9,292 nt of DNA from Candidatus Delongbacteria bacterium (GTDB lineage Bacteria > UBA4055): contig WTAK01000169.1 of assembly GCA_013139625.1 (NCBI GenBank), positions 1 to 9,292 on the forward strand, in the 5' to 3' direction. The position numbers and the translations under genes are program-made. Shown in pieces: positions 1 through 6,934 of this stretch; within the stretch, counting starts at the first letter, position 1, and every line of letters starts with the position of its first letter. Under the pieces are notes generated by a model. That model was not told the origin of the DNA and ran no database searches. It saw only the letters and a list, made by a program, of their open reading frames with translations.

Positions 1-264
1 CGAATATTTGAGATCATTTTCAATATTATAGTGCAGAATTTCAGGTACGGGAATATCAAGTTCTCTCAGTTTTTTATTCCAGAATATTCCACCTTTTAGC
101 TCGCTGTCAGAACCTGATATTCGTAGGATCACTTCTAAACCACTTTCCAGTTTTATATCATAAACGAAATGACAAAGCCCTGTAGGAAACCTATCTATCG
201 AAATTATTTCCTGAGAGAAATGCTTACGGATTATCGTTTTAGCTGTTTCTGTGTTTGATCTCAT
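1..264 (-). CDS. APH-family phosphotransferase, N-terminal part (runs off left edge)
   Basis: This is the first 88 codons of a gene whose 3' end lies beyond position 1. Translating the minus strand from the ATG at 264-262 gives a protein starting MRSNTETAKTIIRKHF. It continues with a glycine-containing loop and strand (FPTGLCHFVYDIKLESG), then EVILRISG and LRELDIPVPEIL. This is the pattern of the N-terminal lobe of the aminoglycoside/choline phosphotransferase (APH) fold: a nucleotide-binding hairpin, the VILRI strand where a lysine or arginine contacts ATP, and the typical 'L...G.PVP.IL' segment before the hinge. The catalytic HGD and DxD motifs would lie outside the window, so activity and substrate cannot be judged. 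The start is secure: an in-frame TAG lies two codons upstream, and a weak AGGA site precedes the ATG. It begins 16 bases after the stop of the P-loop kinase fusion gene, so the two are probably co-transcribed. The family call is inferred from pattern. Confidence 0.72.
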   Translation of the reverse strand, partial: MRSNTETAKTIIRKHFSQEIISIDRFPTGLCHFVYDIKLESGLEVILRISGSDSELKGGIFWNKKLRELDIPVPEILHYNIENDLKYS

Positions 265-280
265 AGTCTAAATTCCTGAT

Positions 281-1510
281 TTACTTCTTTTTCTCAAAAA
301 CAGCATCTGATTTGTATCCTTTATCCCAGACAGAGAACTGCCATGAACCTTTTATATTTTCAAATGTGATCAAATTTTCCAATCCGGCTAGTTTTATGAA
401 TTTATTTTTTCCAGCAGGTATGAGTTGACATTGTGAATTTTTATCACACCAGTAGTAGTATAATTTACCATTTTCCATGAATATCTTACGATCAAGCTTT
501 TCAGATTCACAATAATACTTTCCACAGAATTTACTCAGTTCTTTCTCAGATATATTGTACGGTATGTATTCATCTGCTATTCCATTTTTCTTATAGTAAC
601 AATCCGCTTTTAAGATCTTTAATTTTTTCTTGCCACGGTATTTATAAAATTTGAAAGATATCGGGAAGCCTTCCATTTCCAGTTCATTCTTAGCAACAGG
701 TATTAATTTTAAGTTAGGCCAGAAAGTATCGATGTATAAACGGTTATCTTTTTCATGAAGATTAAATAATTCTCCGAAACCAAAATACTCTCCGTAAAAA
801 TACTTAAAAGAATCAGTGTACAATTTCTCATCTACTCTCTTTAATTTGAGAAACGTTAAGATATTATTTCTGTATTCTTCCCACTTGTGTTCAGAATTTT
901 CAATCTGTATTTTTCGATAGTTAAATTCCTTAAATAATTCAAGTGTAAGGCTTGTAAAATCATCCCAGAGTTTAATAACACCTTTTTTCCCCTTAATATT
1001 TCGATTCTTACAATATAGAGTATTTTTAAAGAAACTTATAAAACCTTTTGTCCAATCGTTCCCTCTTCTTTTCCAGTTAAGCTTAAGTGACTTTTCTACA
1101 TCCTTTTGATAAAAATGAATTAATACTGGGTTTAAACAACTTGTTATTTTTAAAATACTATGTGAGAAATCTTTTATTTTCTGCCTTTCAAGATCGTTCA
1201 TAAAATGTGGGAACATGATCATATCCTGAAATAAATAGCTTTCAACGATATAGATATATTCATCATTTTTTATCTTATTTGTAAAATCGATCCATTTTTT
1301 CGGATATTCAATCAATACTCTCTTTGTATGATCTTCATCCGACTCACCTTTATTTTTTTGCATTTCAGCTAATGGATGATTTCTTTCCTCTTCATGTAGC
1401 CATTTTACTTTTATTCCATTTTTTTTCATCTGTCGGGCTATATAATGTGCCGTAGTTGATTTCCCTGAACCGGTTATTCCATCTACAAGGATTAGTTTTG
1501 TATTTATCAT
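281..1510 (-). CDS. P-loop kinase-like protein fused to two lipocalin-like repeats
   Basis: A 409-residue protein in two parts. Residues 1-222 form a P-loop NTPase/kinase-like domain: Walker A GITGSGKST at 11-19, a hydrophobic strand ending in an acidic residue (YIYIVES, 85-91) at the Walker B place, a basic lid region (WKRRGNDW, 146-153) and a C-terminal motif IQIENSEHKWEEY (201-213). Most of this domain aligns by eye with the 221-residue kinase at 6269-6934 (RR-N/G-x-W lid, K-x-RN, IQI...WEEY). Residues about 232-303 and 324-406 look like two copies of a small beta-rich domain (YGEYF...LYIDTF...KLIPVAKNE and CGKYY...LYYYWC...QLIPAGKNK). They resemble the DUF3471/lipocalin-like tail found behind some serine beta-lactamase-family proteins. 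No signal peptide is visible, so a cytoplasmic location is likely. The start is ATG with a GGAGG site, 14 bases after the preceding lipoprotein gene. Substrate unknown; small-molecule or nucleotide phosphorylation is inference. Confidence 0.75.
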   Translation of the reverse strand: MINTKLILVDGITGSGKSTTAHYIARQMKKNGIKVKWLHEEERNHPLAEMQKNKGESDEDHTKRVLIEYPKKWIDFTNKIKNDEYIYIVESYLFQDMIMFPHFMNDLERQKIKDFSHSILKITSCLNPVLIHFYQKDVEKSLKLNWKRRGNDWTKGFISFFKNTLYCKNRNIKGKKGVIKLWDDFTSLTLELFKEFNYRKIQIENSEHKWEEYRNNILTFLKLKRVDEKLYTDSFKYFYGEYFGFGELFNLHEKDNRLYIDTFWPNLKLIPVAKNELEMEGFPISFKFYKYRGKKKLKILKADCYYKKNGIADEYIPYNISEKELSKFCGKYYCESEKLDRKIFMENGKLYYYWCDKNSQCQLIPAGKNKFIKLAGLENLITFENIKGSWQFSVWDKGYKSDAVFEKKK

Positions 1511-1524
1511 TTATTACTCCTCCA

Positions 1525-2664
1525 TTAGTATTCAAATACTTTTAACTCAGCATTATTTACATCAAGGTAATAAATATATTCACCTCTAAAGTATAACTGT
1601 TTGTTAATATTGTAAAAATCATCACCTTTAATCATATCCAGTTTTATAGTATTTAAAAAAATACCATCCTGAAAAATATCAGCATAATAGTTGTCATCCT
1701 TTAGCATTTCTCTATTCTGAGATGAAATGACCCAAAGTCTGTTATTCTTATCAACATACATTTGATTAATAGACTTTTTATAGGCAGATTCAGTTTTCAA
1801 ATGCGATCCGTACGAAGTTTTAAGTTCTTTATTCAAGTTTGCTAATTCATTCTGATTGAATTTTAGCTTAATGTATTGTTTAATGATATTATACAATGCC
1901 TTACCATTAAAATCAACAACTTCGATTTTATATTCATTTTCACTATTAACAGCCATATAAATTTCCTTTTCACCCACTGCAAAGATTGAATTCATATCCA
2001 GAAAATTTACTTCAGAAGTTCCAACTTTTTGTAAAGTGCTTTTATAAAGATTAAGTGTTTCAAACTTTGAATTCATAATTACCAGATGAGAACCTAAGTA
2101 AACACCGTCTGACTCTTGTATTACTTCAGAATTATTAGAGATGAATTTATCGATGCCCACGGGAGTTAAATAGTTTGGTGTTGATTTGATCAAAGCCTGA
2201 TTGGCAATAAAATTACCATCTGTATCAAATTTCACCATCCGCATACTTGCACCGTCTTCTACAAAAACAGTATCACTTAATATAGCTAAACAATAAGACT
2301 CTCTAAATTCTCCGGGCCCATTGCCGCTTCTGCCAAAGCTTTTGATGAAATTACCTTTAGTATCAAATTTTTTAACAGATAAAGACATTTGATCTAATAT
2401 ATATATATTTCTTTTACTGTCGACATCAAAAGCAAAAGGTTTGTTGAAAACTCTTGAATCTGGATTGTTTTCATCAGCACTTTGAATTGTAAATAACTCT
2501 TTAGGAGTTATAGTCAAAGTTGGATCAGCAGGGATATTTTTATTTCGATATGTCTTAATTCCTTCTTTTTCAGTAACAGTATAGTTTAGTTCATTTTTCT
2601 TTGAGCAGCTTATCAGTAAAAAGATACCGCATAAAGTTACAACGATTAACATTGTTTTTTTCAT
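1525..2664 (-). CDS. Six-bladed beta-propeller lipoprotein, copy 1
   Basis: A 379-residue predicted lipoprotein. The N-terminus is a lipoprotein signal peptide: KK, a hydrophobic stretch, then lipobox LISC with the lipidated cysteine at residue 20, followed by SKKN. A conserved leader-proximal segment (TVTEKEGIKTYRNKNIP, 29-45) follows. The rest has NHL/6-bladed-propeller repeats: FDVDSKRNIYILD (79-91), VKKFDTKGNFIKSFG (97-111) and the hallmark GNGPGEF (114-120), with a second strand set around MVKFDTDGNFI. Length and layout match bacterial 6-bladed beta-propeller lipoproteins (the DUF5128 type), probably membrane-anchored on the periplasmic side or at the surface. Ligand or role is unknown; such propellers usually serve binding. 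It is paralogous to the protein at 3188-4315, sharing the signal peptide and the TVTEK..GIK.YRNKNIP segment. The ATG has a GGAG site 8 bases upstream. The 54-base AT-rich spacer before it contains no clear hairpin or convincing promoter. Confidence 0.85.
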   Translation of the reverse strand: MKKTMLIVVTLCGIFLLISCSKKNELNYTVTEKEGIKTYRNKNIPADPTLTITPKELFTIQSADENNPDSRVFNKPFAFDVDSKRNIYILDQMSLSVKKFDTKGNFIKSFGRSGNGPGEFRESYCLAILSDTVFVEDGASMRMVKFDTDGNFIANQALIKSTPNYLTPVGIDKFISNNSEVIQESDGVYLGSHLVIMNSKFETLNLYKSTLQKVGTSEVNFLDMNSIFAVGEKEIYMAVNSENEYKIEVVDFNGKALYNIIKQYIKLKFNQNELANLNKELKTSYGSHLKTESAYKKSINQMYVDKNNRLWVISSQNREMLKDDNYYADIFQDGIFLNTIKLDMIKGDDFYNINKQLYFRGEYIYYLDVNNAELKVFEY

Positions 2665-2718
2665 TGATCGATCTCCAGTTATTAATTATTTATAAAACAT
2701 ACATATAACTTTACTAAT

Positions 2719-3177
2719 TTACAATTCTTTTTCCAGATCATAGCGGACGATCTTATAACCGAGTTTTAAATTTAAATCCAATATTGTTTTATTAGAACTA
2801 TAAACATTGGTTCTGATCTTTTTGAACCCCTTATCTTTAGCAACTTTTTCAAGTTCTTGTTTTAAAGCTGTTGCAACTCCCTGTTTTCTGAATTCCGGTG
2901 CAGTCCACAATGAAATTATATAAATTGAATCCGGTTTTCCCAAAGTCACTTCACCCCATATGAAACCAATAATATTTGATCCTGACCTAGCAGTCAAAAC
3001 GAATAAATGATCTTGTTTAGCAGATCGTATAAACTCTTCTTGAGTATCCTGCAGTTCTTTTTCTGAGAAACTGTAATCATTGATCCAAATTGCAGGTGTT
3101 TCCAAATGGCGACGGCAAACAAACTCTACATCTGCAGGTTCGTTGATATTGATAGGAATTATCGATAGATTTACCAT
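2719..3177 (-). CDS. GNAT family N-acetyltransferase (152 aa)
   Basis: A single-domain GNAT protein that would transfer an acetyl group from acetyl-CoA to an amine. The acetyl-CoA pyrophosphate loop is visible as motif A: ISLWTAPEFRKQGVATAL (88-105), with the R-x-x-G-x-A signature at 97-102. Motif B follows as NVYSSNKTILDLNLKLGY (124-141), with the usual asparagine and the L..KLGY strand. The open frame extends 42 codons further upstream to 3303, but that stretch overlaps the lipoprotein gene and reads as noise. ATG at 3177-3175 is chosen because a strong AAGGAG lies 6 bases before it and because the protein then starts 10 bases after the upstream stop. The resulting 152 residues fit a standard GNAT domain. 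The gene sits between the two paralogous propeller lipoproteins. The acceptor is unknown: it could be an antibiotic, a polyamine or a protein N-terminus, and nothing in the sequence decides. Confidence 0.86.
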   Translation of the reverse strand: MVNLSIIPININEPADVEFVCRRHLETPAIWINDYSFSEKELQDTQEEFIRSAKQDHLFVLTARSGSNIIGFIWGEVTLGKPDSIYIISLWTAPEFRKQGVATALKQELEKVAKDKGFKKIRTNVYSSNKTILDLNLKLGYKIVRYDLEKEL

Positions 3178-3183
3178 TTCGTT

Positions 3184-3189
3184 CTCCTT
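3184..3189 (-). promoter_or_regulatory. Ribosome binding site sharing the upstream stop codon
   Basis: On the minus strand the sequence reads TAAGGAGAACGAAATG. The AAGGAG uses the last two bases of the TAA stop (3190-3188) of the upstream lipoprotein gene, and the ATG of the GNAT gene follows 6 bases later. This settles the GNAT start at 3177 rather than at the more upstream ATG codons. It also suggests that ribosomes ending on the lipoprotein reading frame can restart on the GNAT gene. Confidence 0.8.
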
Positions 3190-4315
3190 AATATTCATAT
3201 ACATCAAGTTTCGATCTCTCGCTATCATACTTGTAGATTTTGTTTCCCATGAAATCAATTGATGTATTAAAATCATAATGAAGATAAGGTTTGTCCGGTT
3301 CAAAAATATATGTATTTAAGTAAGTGTTATCTTTAAAAAAGTCCATGACAATTCCTTTTGTGTTTCCCTTTGAAGTATCGACAGCAGGTTGTATTATAAT
3401 ATTCCCGTTCTTATCGGAAAATACGCCTACAACTGCACGCTTTTTTTTCATTGATCTTCTTTGTATTTTACCTTGATTTGACTTTATTAAAAATTCTGAG
3501 ATTTTATTATATTCCTGTTCGGTATAACCTTTAGCTGAATAACTTTTATTTATTTCTTCAATTAAATTTCCGTCATGGTCAAATACATTTACCTTGTAAA
3601 ACATTTTGTCATTTACAGCTACAAAGATTTTATCTTCAGTTATGGTCATATATGTCCAAAGATCAATAACATTCATTTCATCACCGAAAAATTCTAACTT
3701 ATTGAATTTTTTTAAAGGCTCAAATGAATTGTTTAGTAATGTTAGTTCATAGGTCAATAACCATCTGTTTTCAACCTGCTTGTATTTGATAGTAAAACCA
3801 ATAAATCTGCTTAGCCCTACCGCTCTTACTTGATAAACATCTCCGTTCGGTTTGAACTTTTCTATAAATTCTCCTGAAGTTTTGAATTTTGAGATAGTAC
3901 CGTTTTCTCTGTCACCCAGGTAAAGTGTATCATTCTTTATTGCAAGAAAAGCAATTGCATTCATCTCACCCGGACCTAAACCCTTTTGTATAAAGGTCTT
4001 CACAAAATTGCCTTTATTATCATATTTGTTCACTCGGGTCTTTACAATATCGGAAATATAGATATTTTCTTCACTGTCAATGTCAATCAGGTCAAAATCA
4101 GAATATGAAACGAAATGCACATCATTTGAATCGTTATTCAAAGTGAATTTCAAAACAGGATTGAAATCTAGTTTTTCTACTGAAGGTATATTTTTATTTC
4201 GATAAGCCTTTATACCATCTTTTTCTGTAACAGTGCAAGTTTCTACTTTTTTTGAGCAACTTATTAGCAAAAATATGCTGATAAGTGTCATAGTTATTAA
4301 TATTGTTTTATTCAT
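3188..4315 (-). CDS. Six-bladed beta-propeller lipoprotein, copy 2
   Basis: A 375-residue predicted lipoprotein, paralogous to the one at 1525-2664. The signal peptide ends in the same lipobox LISC with cysteine at residue 20 and SKK after it. The next segment, TVTEKDGIKAYRNKNIP (28-44), is nearly identical to copy 1. Propeller repeats are seen in IDIDSEENIYISD (77-89), NKYDNKGNFVKTF (96-108), the signature GLGPGEM (112-118) and ISKFKTSGEFIEKF (141-154). Beyond this the two copies diverge strongly, mainly in the ligand-facing loops and the C-terminal half, so they may bind different partners. Expected location is the periplasmic face or outer membrane, lipid-anchored. The ATG is preceded by AAGGAG with 8 bases of spacing, and the gene starts 20 bases after the methyltransferase stop. 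It contains a run of eight A in the coding strand near 3441-3448 (MKKKR); the frame is intact there. Function beyond binding is not inferable. Confidence 0.85.
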   Translation of the reverse strand: MNKTILITMTLISIFLLISCSKKVETCTVTEKDGIKAYRNKNIPSVEKLDFNPVLKFTLNNDSNDVHFVSYSDFDLIDIDSEENIYISDIVKTRVNKYDNKGNFVKTFIQKGLGPGEMNAIAFLAIKNDTLYLGDRENGTISKFKTSGEFIEKFKPNGDVYQVRAVGLSRFIGFTIKYKQVENRWLLTYELTLLNNSFEPLKKFNKLEFFGDEMNVIDLWTYMTITEDKIFVAVNDKMFYKVNVFDHDGNLIEEINKSYSAKGYTEQEYNKISEFLIKSNQGKIQRRSMKKKRAVVGVFSDKNGNIIIQPAVDTSKGNTKGIVMDFFKDNTYLNTYIFEPDKPYLHYDFNTSIDFMGNKIYKYDSERSKLDVYEY

Positions 4316-4335
4316 TTATTTTTCTCCTTTTGTTT

Positions 4336-5136
4336 TTACTCTTTCACACACTTCATTGAGAAAATGAACGGTAGATCCTTACCTTCCAACACCCAGTATT
4401 CTTCATCTTTTTTCTTCATATTCGGATATCTTTCCCAACCACATAGAGGAGATTCCTTAAAAGAGGTGATATTAAGCCCGTTATTGACCGCAGCCATAAT
4501 AAATTCACTTACAGGATGTGCCCATTCGTATTCAACATGATTCTCCATTTTTACATTTCCATCTGTATATGTATAGAGTTCCTCATAACGATGAGCTTTA
4601 TTATTGAAGTATGGACCAATTATCTCAATATCTTTTTTCTCTTCATTGTATTCATAAAGATTATTACTTGGATGACCATCAAGAATGATTAGTTCACCAC
4701 CGGGTTTTAGAAAGTGCGAAGCTATCTCGAACCATTTGTTAAGGTCATCGATCCAGCAGAATACTCCGTATGATGCATAAACTATATCATATTGACCTTT
4801 CAGCTGATAGTTTAATTCAAGTACATTTGCACATATGAATCTAGTGTTTGATCCTGTCTTTTCTGCAAGCTCTCTCGCAAGTTCTATTGCATTTGATGAA
4901 AAGTCAGCTCCGGTGACTTCAGCCCCCATTCTGCTTAGAGAGATCGAATCCATCCCAAAATGGCACTGCAGATGAAGTATCTTTTTACCTTTTACATCAC
5001 CAAGCTCAGCAAGTTCTAAGCTTTTCAGCGAACTTTTACCTTTGAGAAATCCTTCCACATCATAGAATTTAGACTTTTTGTGAATTTCAACTCTCTCATT
5101 CCAGTTTTTCTTATTTGATTCTATATATTTATTCAT
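4336..5136 (-). CDS. Class I SAM-dependent methyltransferase
   Basis: A 266-residue Rossmann-fold methyltransferase. The SAM-binding motif I is seen as ILHLQCHFGMDS (53-64), a variant in which the usual glycine-rich DxGxGxG is LQCHFG, as known in one group of bacterial class I methyltransferases. Motif II ends VTGADFS (74-80), with the aspartate expected to bind the ribose. FICANVLEL (100-108) matches the adenine-contacting motif III. YDIVYASYGVFCWIDD (116-131) and LKPGGELIILDGHP (143-156) give motifs IV and VI. The C-terminal 100 residues (tyrosine- and tryptophan-rich, EYEWAHPVSEF) would form the substrate cap and do not identify a substrate. An AGGAG site lies 7 bases before the ATG. It is the first gene after the hairpin-bearing spacer and may begin a separate transcription unit. 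It could methylate a small molecule such as a drug or metabolite. rRNA methyltransferase motifs of the Erm type are not present. Confidence 0.88.
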   Translation of the reverse strand: MNKYIESNKKNWNERVEIHKKSKFYDVEGFLKGKSSLKSLELAELGDVKGKKILHLQCHFGMDSISLSRMGAEVTGADFSSNAIELARELAEKTGSNTRFICANVLELNYQLKGQYDIVYASYGVFCWIDDLNKWFEIASHFLKPGGELIILDGHPSNNLYEYNEEKKDIEIIGPYFNNKAHRYEELYTYTDGNVKMENHVEYEWAHPVSEFIMAAVNNGLNITSFKESPLCGWERYPNMKKKDEEYWVLEGKDLPFIFSMKCVKE

Positions 5137-5156
5137 TATTCTTCTCCTATTTTTGT

Positions 5157-5176
5157 GGGTTCAAGATATTGAACCC
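5157..5176. repeat. Perfect inverted repeat next to the methyltransferase start
   Basis: GGGTTCAA and TTGAACCC form a perfect 8-base inverted repeat separated by GATA. In the minus-strand transcript it would be a hairpin ending 8 bases before the AGGAG ribosome binding site of the methyltransferase gene (site at 5144-5148). It has no run of T on either side in the direction of transcription, so it is not a standard intrinsic terminator. It could be an operator for a dimeric repressor, a 5' leader hairpin, or half of a dispersed palindromic repeat. Confidence 0.55.
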
Positions 5177-5196
5177 TTACAATTATCATATACCTG

Positions 5197-5219
5197 ACAA
5201 GGGGATCCGATCCCCTTGT
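5197..5219 (-). terminator. Strong hairpin after the two-domain GNAT gene; possible terminator without T-tail
   Basis: ACAAGGGGATC and GATCCCCTTGT are perfect 11-base inverted arms around a single base, equal to a 10-base stem with a 3-base loop in RNA. The hairpin begins 9 bases after the TAG stop of the GNAT gene. Position and stability fit an mRNA 3' end or terminator. The bases that follow on the minus strand are CAGGTATATG with no T-run, so intrinsic termination is doubtful. A palindromic repeat family or an RNA-stabilising hairpin is the alternative. Confidence 0.45.
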
Positions 5220-5228
5220 TGCAATTTC

Positions 5229-6245
5229 CTACTTCTTCAAAAAAGCTTCTGATTTTTCTCTGGATACCTTAAATTCTTTTAAGGTTGCAACTTGCTTATA
5301 ACCCATCTGTAGACTTATCGATTTAGATCCATGATTTTCAGGATGAGTTTCAGTTTTTATGACTTCGTAATCAGGGAAATCTTTTTCCAGTTTCAGATAC
5401 ATTACTCCTTTCATCCACTTTCCAATTCCTTGCTCACGATATTCCTTTAAAACACCGGTCATATACTGATGCATTGATTGTGGTTTATCTTTATTCAGAG
5501 CAACGTTTGTCTTAGCTATGAGCTTATTATCCTTATTGAAGACCAGATATCTGTATGAGGTTCGGTTATTCTTTTTATCGTGTTTGTCCCATCGCCTTAT
5601 AGCTGCCGGTCTAACATTATGATCTGAAAGTTCTGAATTCGCAGGCATATTAACAAGTAATTCAGTGAATACTTTACAATATTCTTTCAATAATTCATCA
5701 GGAATATCTTCATAGAATTTCATAGTAAGATCAGGAAATTTCTTAGAATAAGTTTTTACCCATTTGTTGATCACTTTTTTCTTTACATCTTTCTTCTTTA
5801 GCTCCAAATGGATCTGGTTTGTCCCAATGTCAGCTTTAAGTCTTTTTCCGATATAATCATGATCTCCGTTTCTTGAAGGTATAGCTAAAAAATGAGCATT
5901 ATTATCGTATTTTAAGAACTCTTTCACAATTAATTTCAGTAAAGTGTTATCAATACTTTTATTTATGAAGTGGTGAGTTAAGTACACAAATCTTTTCTTC
6001 TTTTTATTTTTGTCTCTAAGACCAAAATAGAAGTGCCCGGCTTCCATACCATTCTTTTTTATCGTATAAATGCCCATACCTCGTTTTAAATATCCATATG
6101 CCTCATCCTTAAGTTCTTCCCATGTTTTAAGATGAAGTTTACTCTTTTTTTTCTTTGCGCAAACTGTTCTGAATTCAAAATATTTCTGCCACTTTTTATC
6201 AGTATATTTCTCTTTTGTTACTCTTTCAATTTTGTATTTATTCAT
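5229..6245 (-). CDS. Two-domain GNAT-like acetyltransferase
   Basis: A 338-residue, lysine-rich protein with a clear GNAT domain in its C-terminal half. Acetyl-CoA motif A is MTGVLKEYREQGIGKWMK (262-279), with the R-x-x-G-x-G signature at 270-275. It is followed by TETHPENHGSKSISLQMGYK (298-317), which matches the GNAT 'N...S......MGY' ending. Residues about 1-150 read like a second, degenerate GNAT domain (GIYTIKKNGMEAGHFYFGLRD, then RFVYLTHHF), but no R-x-x-G-x-G is visible there. Tandem GNATs with one inactive half are a known layout. The acceptor is unknown. The ATG has GAGGAG upstream; the gene starts 23 bases after the kinase stop and ends in TAG just before a strong hairpin, so it is probably the last gene of the upstream unit. 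A run of eight A lies in the coding strand near 6146-6153; the frame continues through it. Confidence 0.8.
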   Translation of the reverse strand: MNKYKIERVTKEKYTDKKWQKYFEFRTVCAKKKKSKLHLKTWEELKDEAYGYLKRGMGIYTIKKNGMEAGHFYFGLRDKNKKKKRFVYLTHHFINKSIDNTLLKLIVKEFLKYDNNAHFLAIPSRNGDHDYIGKRLKADIGTNQIHLELKKKDVKKKVINKWVKTYSKKFPDLTMKFYEDIPDELLKEYCKVFTELLVNMPANSELSDHNVRPAAIRRWDKHDKKNNRTSYRYLVFNKDNKLIAKTNVALNKDKPQSMHQYMTGVLKEYREQGIGKWMKGVMYLKLEKDFPDYEVIKTETHPENHGSKSISLQMGYKQVATLKEFKVSREKSEAFLKK

Positions 6246-6268
6246 TTCTTATTTCTCCTCTTATTATT

Positions 6269-6934
6269 TTATTTTTGCAGAAAAACAAAGTCTCTAATAG
6301 CTTTTTTGTATTCTTCCCAATTTTGGTCAGTTACATCAATTTGAATTATCGGATAAAGCCAATCATTTAATATTTCACGCTTTAATACTTGAGAATCACT
6401 GAAGAATTCAACCATTCCTTCTATTCCAATTCTGTTTCGCTGTTTCTGATAAGGAGCTTCTGCCATAAATTTCGAAACTCTTTCACCCCAACCATTTCTT
6501 CTTGATTCATTTATTCTACGAATGATCTTATCTGAATCTCCATCCATAAAGACCATACTTGCGTTAAATTCCTCAAAAAATTTACTAGTCGTTACAAAGA
6601 ATTTTGTAATCTCTTTCTTTGATGTATTAAGCGACATCAAATATTGGACTTGATTTAGTAGCGCATTATCCATAATAATTACTTCTCCTTCTTCAATCAT
6701 TGCTAGGAACTTCTTCCATGATTGAACAAATGATTCAATTACTTCTGCACCTGAATTTTCAAAAGTATCCCAATAATCTCCGAATATTTCTGTATCTTGT
6801 TTATATTCATCGATCAATTTAGATTTAAAATCCTTTATTACAAATTCATCAAATAATTCTGTAGATAATGTAGTTTTACCTGATCCCGGTTGACCTTCAA
6901 AAAGAATAATTCTTGTTTCTTTATCTTTTTTCAC
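6269..6934 (-). CDS. P-loop kinase-like protein, GTG start
   Basis: A 221-residue P-loop protein of the size of small-molecule or nucleotide kinases. Walker A is GQPGSGKTT (14-22), after a beta strand RIILFE. EVIIMDN (84-90) is the probable Walker B strand. MVFMDGDSDKIIRRI (127-141) and the arginine-rich NESRRNGWGER (142-152) fit a lid. PIIQIDVTDQNWEEYKKAI (195-213) is the end strand and helix. Lid and tail match the N-terminal domain of the fusion protein at 281-1510, so the two are homologues; this one lacks the lipocalin-like repeats. The start codon is GTG (6934-6932), whose first base is the last base of the TAG stop of the phosphotransferase gene, so translation is probably coupled. The AAGGAGGAG site lies inside the last codons of that gene. 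Chloramphenicol-phosphotransferase-like, nucleotide kinase or simple NTPase roles are all possible; none is decided by sequence. Confidence 0.78.
   Translation of the reverse strand: MKKDKETRIILFEGQPGSGKTTLSTELFDEFVIKDFKSKLIDEYKQDTEIFGDYWDTFENSGAEVIESFVQSWKKFLAMIEEGEVIIMDNALLNQVQYLMSLNTSKKEITKFFVTTSKFFEEFNASMVFMDGDSDKIIRRINESRRNGWGERVSKFMAEAPYQKQRNRIGIEGMVEFFSDSQVLKREILNDWLYPIIQIDVTDQNWEEYKKAIRDFVFLQK

Noticed and set aside
2665..2718. Promoter in the AT-rich spacer before the first lipoprotein copy
   Set aside because: A TTGTAA and a TATGTT lie 17 bases apart on the minus strand, but in such AT-rich DNA this match is weak and no other support is seen.
3080..3262. 60-codon open frame on the plus strand
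   Set aside because: It lies antisense across the GNAT start and the lipoprotein end, both well supported, and its translation shows no recognisable domain or ribosome site.
3178..3303. Upstream extension of the small GNAT frame by 42 codons
   Set aside because: It overlaps the lipoprotein gene, has no family similarity, and a strong AAGGAG site favours the ATG at 3177.
3441..3448. Run of eight A in the coding strand as a programmed frameshift or phase-variation site
   Set aside because: The frame is intact and continues with good propeller sequence; a similar run at 6146-6153 also sits in an intact gene, and such runs are expected for lysine codons in AT-rich DNA.
5137..5228. Integron attC site, given same-strand genes and palindromes
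   Set aside because: The spacer has two independent hairpins rather than one imperfect long stem with GTTRRRY/RYYYAAC ends, and the other spacers are too short to hold attC sites.
6132..6344. 70-codon open frame on the plus strand, rich in phenylalanine and leucine
   Set aside because: Its hydrophobic composition comes from reading the lysine-rich, A-run codons of the minus-strand GNAT gene backwards; it is antisense to two real genes.
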